Source: an uncultured Peptoniphilus sp. (GTDB taxonomy: Bacteria > Bacillota > Clostridia > Tissierellales > Peptoniphilaceae). From it: a stretch of 36,431 nucleotides of DNA. The stretch spans positions 1 through 36,431 of the forward strand of contig CABTZF010000017.1 of assembly GCA_902489255.1 (NCBI GenBank), read 5' to 3'. Position numbers and translations under genes: made by a program. Below, piece after piece: positions 32,639 to 36,431 of this stretch; position 1 is the first letter of the stretch, and every line of letters begins with the position of its first letter. The notes under the pieces are model-generated. The model worked only from the letters and a program-made list of their open reading frames with translations, was not told the DNA's origin and did no database searches.

Positions 32639-33375
32639 TTCTCCTTATAATTTATAATCTTCAAAAATTCATTTACCTTTAAACTTGCTCCACCAACTAA
32701 TGCTCCATCAATATCAGTACATTCCAATAATTTTTTTGCATTATCCCCCTTAACTGAACCTCCATATAAAATTCTAATATTTTTTCCAATACCGGCATTT
32801 ATTCGGTTCAAAGTTTCTCTAATAAATTTACACATATCTTCCGCATCTTCCGGAGAACAAGTTTTCCCTGTACCTATTGCCCAAATAGGTTCGTAAGCAA
32901 GGGTTAAATTTTCCTCATTAAATTCTAAATTTTCTAAAGCTGCAAGAATTTCTTCTTTAACAAATTCATTTTGTTTATTTTCTTCACGAATTTTAGCATT
33001 TTCTCCAAGACATAAGATAACTTTTAAGTCATTTTCAAAAGCTCTTAAAATTTTTTCTCTTATTGTTTGGTAATCTTCAGAGAAAATAGTACGTCTTTCG
33101 CTGTGACCTATTATTACATAATCACAAAATTCTTTAAGCATATTTCCCGAAACTTCGCCGGTATAAGCTCCATCATTAAATTTACATATATTTTGACTTC
33201 CTATATAGATTTTGCCATTAGAATTTCTTTTAACAGCATCTAAAGAAGTAAAGGGCGGCGCGATTAAAACATCTACATCCTTGAAATCATTTTTCACAAG
33301 GTCTTTAATAAATTCTCCTGCTTCTTTTGCAGTTTTATTCATCTTCCAATTACCACAAATAAATTTAGTTCTCAT
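32635..33375 (-). CDS. tpiA: Triosephosphate isomerase
   Basis: A 246-residue TIM barrel with N-terminal GNWKMNKT (substrate-binding N9 and K11), catalytic H91 in IIGHSERR and catalytic E162 in AYEPIWAIGTGK. The phosphate-binding YGGSVKGDNA and GALVGGASL are near the end. Interconverts dihydroxyacetone phosphate and glyceraldehyde 3-phosphate. It overlaps the pgk end by 11 nt, giving tight coupling. Confidence 0.99.
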   Translation of the reverse strand: MRTKFICGNWKMNKTAKEAGEFIKDLVKNDFKDVDVLIAPPFTSLDAVKRNSNGKIYIGSQNICKFNDGAYTGEVSGNMLKEFCDYVIIGHSERRTIFSEDYQTIREKILRAFENDLKVILCLGENAKIREENKQNEFVKEEILAALENLEFNEENLTLAYEPIWAIGTGKTCSPEDAEDMCKFIRETLNRINAGIGKNIRILYGGSVKGDNAKKLLECTDIDGALVGGASLKVNEFLKIINYKEN

Positions 33376-34558
33376 TTGCTTCCTCCAAAGCCCTTAGAGC
33401 CGGCAATTCTTTTCCTTCAAGCAGTTCTAACGATGCACCGCCTCCTGTTGAAATATGAGTAATCTTATCCTTAACTTTAGCTTTTTCTATTGCAGCTACA
33501 CTATCTCCACCGCCAACAATACTTATAGCACCGGATTTTGCCAAAGCTCTTGCTATTTCTACTGTTCCTTTGGCGAATTTATCAACTTCAAAAACTCCTG
33601 CCGGTCCATTCCAAACTACAGTTTTTGCATCTTTAAGAATATTTTTTATATTATTAACACTTTCCGGCCCAATATCAAGAATCATCTTTTGAGCATCCAC
33701 TCCGTCAATATCAACAACTTTCTCTTTCGCATCAGCAGAAATCTCTCCGGCTTCAATAAAATCTACAGGCAATATAAAATCAACGCCTTTTTCAGCAGCA
33801 AGGACCATAGTTTCTCTTGCCAAATCAAGTTTATCATCTTCAACCAAAGACTTGCCCACTGACTTTCCCATGGATTTAATAAAAGTATTTGCCATGGCTC
33901 CAACAATAATAATTGAATCAACCTTATCTAAAAGATTTTTAATAAGATTAATTTTATCAGAAACTTTTGCTCCGCCAAGAATTGCCACAAAGGGTTTTTC
34001 CGGACTTTTTAAAATTTCCAAGAGATATTTAATTTCCTTTTCAAGTAAAAATCCACAGGCTGAAGGCAAATACTTACTTACTCCAACATTGGATGCATGT
34101 GCTCTGTGAGCTGTTCCAAAGGCATCATTAACATAAATATCCGCCAAATCTGCAAGCTTTTTTGCAAATTCCGGATCATTTTTTTCCTCTCCCGAAACAA
34201 ACCTCAAATTTTCAAGCAAAGCTATTTGACCACTTTTTAATTCATTAACTTTTTCCTTAACTTTGTCATTTACAACTTCTTTTTCACCTATAAAAACTAT
34301 ATCTTCATTTAAAATTTCTCCCAACCTCTTGCTAACGGGGAAAAGGCTCATATCTTTATTATATTTGCCCTTAGGTCTTCCTAAGTGACTTATTAAAATA
34401 ATTTTTGCTCCATGGTCTTTTAAATAATTAATAGTATTAAGGCTCTTGACAATTCTGTCATCTCCCATAACTTTTCCATCTTTAATAGGTACATTAAAGT
34501 CAACTCTTACAAGAACTTTTTTATCTTTAATATCAAAATCTTCTAATTTTTTTATCAT
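33365..34558 (-). CDS. pgk: Phosphoglycerate kinase
   Basis: A 397-residue two-domain kinase making ATP from 1,3-bisphosphoglycerate. Conserved parts are VLVRVDFNVPI (about 14-24), SHLGRPKG, NDAFGTAHRAHAS, the hinge VWNGPAGVFE and the nucleotide-binding GGGDS with ISTGGGASLELLEG. Length is standard. It begins 6 nt after gltX with its ribosome site inside the end of gltX. Glyceraldehyde-3-phosphate dehydrogenase, its usual operon partner, is missing here. Confidence 0.99.
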   Translation of the reverse strand: MIKKLEDFDIKDKKVLVRVDFNVPIKDGKVMGDDRIVKSLNTINYLKDHGAKIILISHLGRPKGKYNKDMSLFPVSKRLGEILNEDIVFIGEKEVVNDKVKEKVNELKSGQIALLENLRFVSGEEKNDPEFAKKLADLADIYVNDAFGTAHRAHASNVGVSKYLPSACGFLLEKEIKYLLEILKSPEKPFVAILGGAKVSDKINLIKNLLDKVDSIIIVGAMANTFIKSMGKSVGKSLVEDDKLDLARETMVLAAEKGVDFILPVDFIEAGEISADAKEKVVDIDGVDAQKMILDIGPESVNNIKNILKDAKTVVWNGPAGVFEVDKFAKGTVEIARALAKSGAISIVGGGDSVAAIEKAKVKDKITHISTGGGASLELLEGKELPALRALEEANEN

Positions 34559-34564
34559 TTGAAC

Positions 34565-36043
34565 CTACTTTATACTTTCAAGAACTTTATTTGCTCTTTT
34601 GATTAATTTGTCCTTACCTAACAAATAAATTATATTAGACATTTCAGGACCATGGACATTTCCTGAAATTGCAGCACGAACCGGCATATATAAGTTTTTG
34701 CCCTTTACACCTGATTTCTTTTGAACTTCCTTCATTAATCCGTTTGCAACTTCAAGTGAAATTTCGTCATGGCTATTTACAACTTCAATAAAAGCCTTAA
34801 GTAAATCCGCAACATGTTCTTTATTTATTTCTTCCATAGCTGCATCTTCTGTTATTTTTAAATCTCCAAACAAAAATCCTATATGATCCGGAATATCTTC
34901 AAGCTTATTAATACCTTCTCTGATTGTTTCAATTAAAATCTTATACCATTCAAAATTTCCCCTAATTTCTTCTTCAGTTAAAAATTTTGTATCCACAACA
35001 TAAGGAATAGAAAGCTCAGCTAATTTTTTAATAGGATATTCTTTAATATAATGAGAATTTACCCAGTTTAACTTGTCAGTATCAAAAATGCCGCCACTTT
35101 TTCCTACCCTGTCAAAATCAAATTTCTTAATTAATTCATCCATAGCCATAATTTCTTCACCATCTTCAGGCGACCAACCTACAAGGGCCAAATAATTAAC
35201 TATGCCTTCCGGTAGATATCCTCTATTTTTAAAATCTTCTACAGAAACATCGCCCTGTCTTTTTGAAAGTTTTTTTCTATTTTTATTCAAAACTGTTGGA
35301 AGATGAATAAATTCCGGAACATCCCAGCCCAGTGCTTCAAATAAATAAACGTGTTTAGGCGTTGATGCCAGCCATTCTTCTCCCCTTACAACGTGGGTAA
35401 TTCCCATTAAATGATCATCAACAACTACAGCCATGTGATAAGTTGGAAATCCGTCAGATTTCATAAGAACTTGGTCGTCAATTTCGTCGGTATTGATTGT
35501 AACCTTGCCCCTTACCAAATCGTTAAAAGTAATGTCCCTATTATGGGGAAGTTTTAATCTGACAACATATTCTTCTCCTGCTGCAATTCTTTTTTTAGCT
35601 TCTTCAATAGAAATAGCTCTGCAAAGTCCATCATATTTTGGTACTTGTCCCTTAATTCTTTGCTCTTCACGCAAATGATCAAGTCGATCTTTGCTGCAAA
35701 AACAGTAGTAAGCATAGCCATTTTCAATTAATTGATCCACATATTTTTTATAAATATCTAATCTTTGAGATTGAATATAAGGACCATATTCTCCCTTTTG
35801 AACAATTTCTCCATTTTCTACAAAAACACCTTCATCATAGTCGATTCCAGCCCATTTTAAAGAAGCTATTAAATTTTCAATAGCTCCCGGCACAAACCTG
35901 GTTCTGTCCGTATCTTCAATTCTTAAAATAAATTTTCCGCCCTTATTTCTTGTAAATAAGTAATTATATAAGGCAGTCCTTAAACCACCTATATGAAGAA
36001 AACCTGTCGGTGACGGTGCAAATCTAAGTCTCACATCTTTCAT
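34565..36043 (-). CDS. gltX: Glutamate-tRNA ligase
   Basis: A 492-residue class I synthetase that charges tRNA-Glu with glutamate. The HIGH-type motif is in PSPTGFLHIGGLRTALYNYLF (about 10-30), and the KMSKS-equivalent is KKLSKRQGD. Cysteines in YYCFCSK and YDGLCR resemble the zinc site. In Gram-positives that lack GlnRS this enzyme also charges tRNA-Gln, with later amidation by GatCAB; that is probable but not shown here. Start ATG with GGGAGTG upstream. First gene of the glycolytic operon, only 6 nt before pgk. Confidence 0.98.
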   Translation of the reverse strand: MKDVRLRFAPSPTGFLHIGGLRTALYNYLFTRNKGGKFILRIEDTDRTRFVPGAIENLIASLKWAGIDYDEGVFVENGEIVQKGEYGPYIQSQRLDIYKKYVDQLIENGYAYYCFCSKDRLDHLREEQRIKGQVPKYDGLCRAISIEEAKKRIAAGEEYVVRLKLPHNRDITFNDLVRGKVTINTDEIDDQVLMKSDGFPTYHMAVVVDDHLMGITHVVRGEEWLASTPKHVYLFEALGWDVPEFIHLPTVLNKNRKKLSKRQGDVSVEDFKNRGYLPEGIVNYLALVGWSPEDGEEIMAMDELIKKFDFDRVGKSGGIFDTDKLNWVNSHYIKEYPIKKLAELSIPYVVDTKFLTEEEIRGNFEWYKILIETIREGINKLEDIPDHIGFLFGDLKITEDAAMEEINKEHVADLLKAFIEVVNSHDEISLEVANGLMKEVQKKSGVKGKNLYMPVRAAISGNVHGPEMSNIIYLLGKDKLIKRANKVLESIK

Positions 36044-36079
36044 TAAATAACACTCCCAAATAATGTAATTCTACTTTAT

Positions 36080-36108
36080 AGTATAGATAAAATTAGAAAT
36101 TTTGTAAA
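36080..36108 (-). promoter_or_regulatory. Sigma-A promoter of the gltX-glycolysis operon
   Basis: On the minus strand TTTACA (36103-36108) and TATACT (36080-36085) have a 17-bp spacer, about 37 nt before the gltX start codon. No CggR-like operator or T-box leader is seen in the short leader. Confidence 0.65.
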
Positions 36109-36386
36109 CTGAATAAATTTATAGTAGGTCAATAAATTAAAAAATTGTGAAAATTTTTAAAATCTCCACAAAATATATTTTAAAATAATATTTAATTTTA
36201 AAGCATTCATTAAAACATCTCTGACAAATTCGAATTCTAAAAGAATTTATATCAAAAATAATTATTAATAACTACCCAATTGTAATATATTTAATTAAGC
36301 TAATCCAATTAATAAGGCTATAATAATTTTATAAATTTTGACTGAAGCTGAAAAAGCTTAAAGTACATTATATTGGCTCTATAATA

Positions 36387-36417
36387 TCTGTTGGGGAGTA
36401 AAATCTTCAGCAGATAT
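36387..36417. terminator. Long hairpin at the window edge
   Basis: ATATCTGTTG pairs with CAGCAGATAT (one G-U pair) around a GGGA/TCTT extension and an AAAA-type loop, followed by TTTTT on the plus strand. It would terminate a plus-strand transcript or, read on the other strand, lie downstream of a gene beyond the window. It is the partner of the hairpin at 1019-1049 (22 of 31 positions identical, equal length). Confidence 0.5.
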
Positions 36418-36431
36418 TTTTATGAAAAAAA

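Larger units (their letters stand above)
36044..36431. other. Intergenic region upstream of gltX to the window end
   Basis: No gene is seen. It holds the gltX promoter (36080-36108), a very AT-rich stretch, and the long hairpin at 36387-36417 near the edge. An ATGAAAAAAA at the extreme end could begin a plus-strand gene, but it has no ribosome site. Confidence 0.5.

Noticed and set aside
1..36431. CRISPR array, tRNA, rRNA or intact insertion sequence
   Set aside because: No regularly spaced repeats, no cloverleaf or rRNA-like stretch, and no transposase gene were found by eye on either strand.

Overview
The window is AT-rich DNA from what is most likely a low-G+C anaerobic Gram-positive bacterium (Bacillota). 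A Peptoniphilaceae/Tissierellia-type or related clostridial host fits best. The support is a sodium-type V-ATPase operon in the enterococcal ntp order, strong AGGAGG-type ribosome sites, lipobox lipoproteins, BPG-independent phosphoglycerate mutase and a very AT-rich background. The taxon is inferred, not shown.

Layout. (1) 1-3400 looks accessory: a type I methyltransferase (hsdM) reading frame that changes at the window edge into ABC-ATPase-like P-loop sequence, a small membrane protein of unknown function, and a self-contained MerR regulator with a 19-bp-spaced promoter, separated by long AT-rich gaps. (2) guaA (GMP synthase) stands alone at 3418-4932. (3) 5100-13592 is a complete nine-gene V-type ATPase operon, read leftward in the order G/H-like stalk, I, K, E, C, F, A, B, D. 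All five rotor residues that bind Na+ in Enterococcus hirae NtpK are present. (4) 13746-18126 holds housekeeping and small genes: a thioredoxin-like lipoprotein, a membrane J-domain protein coupled to a zincin-type metallopeptidase, a small membrane protein, a DsrE-like protein and the lipid II flippase MurJ.

(5) 18599-27793 is the most distinctive part: a ten-gene leftward operon for iron uptake of the FTR1/P19 type. It encodes a DUF4418 membrane protein, an ABC ATPase, FTR1 permease, P19/Tpd periplasmic-type iron protein (here a lipoprotein), a DUF2318 membrane protein with CxxC pairs, three FtsX/MacB-like permeases, a second ABC ATPase and an FMN-binding lipoprotein with a flavinylation-type SGAT motif. 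A Fur-box-like palindrome overlaps the -10 of its candidate promoter. Just beyond its 3' end, on the opposite strand, a near-consensus promoter also overlapped by a Fur-box-like sequence is followed about 100 nt later by a strong terminator. This reads as a candidate iron-regulated small RNA and is the best lead for something undescribed.

(6) 28067-29025 carries two related secreted proteins in tandem; the upstream one has an in-frame stop inside its signal peptide. (7) 29402-36043 is a central carbon operon headed by gltX, followed by pgk, tpiA, gpmI, eno and a SixA-like histidine phosphatase; no gapA is present in the window. A 240-bp segment with imperfect terminal inverted repeats abuts the last stop codon. 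No rRNA, tRNA, CRISPR array or intact insertion sequence was seen.
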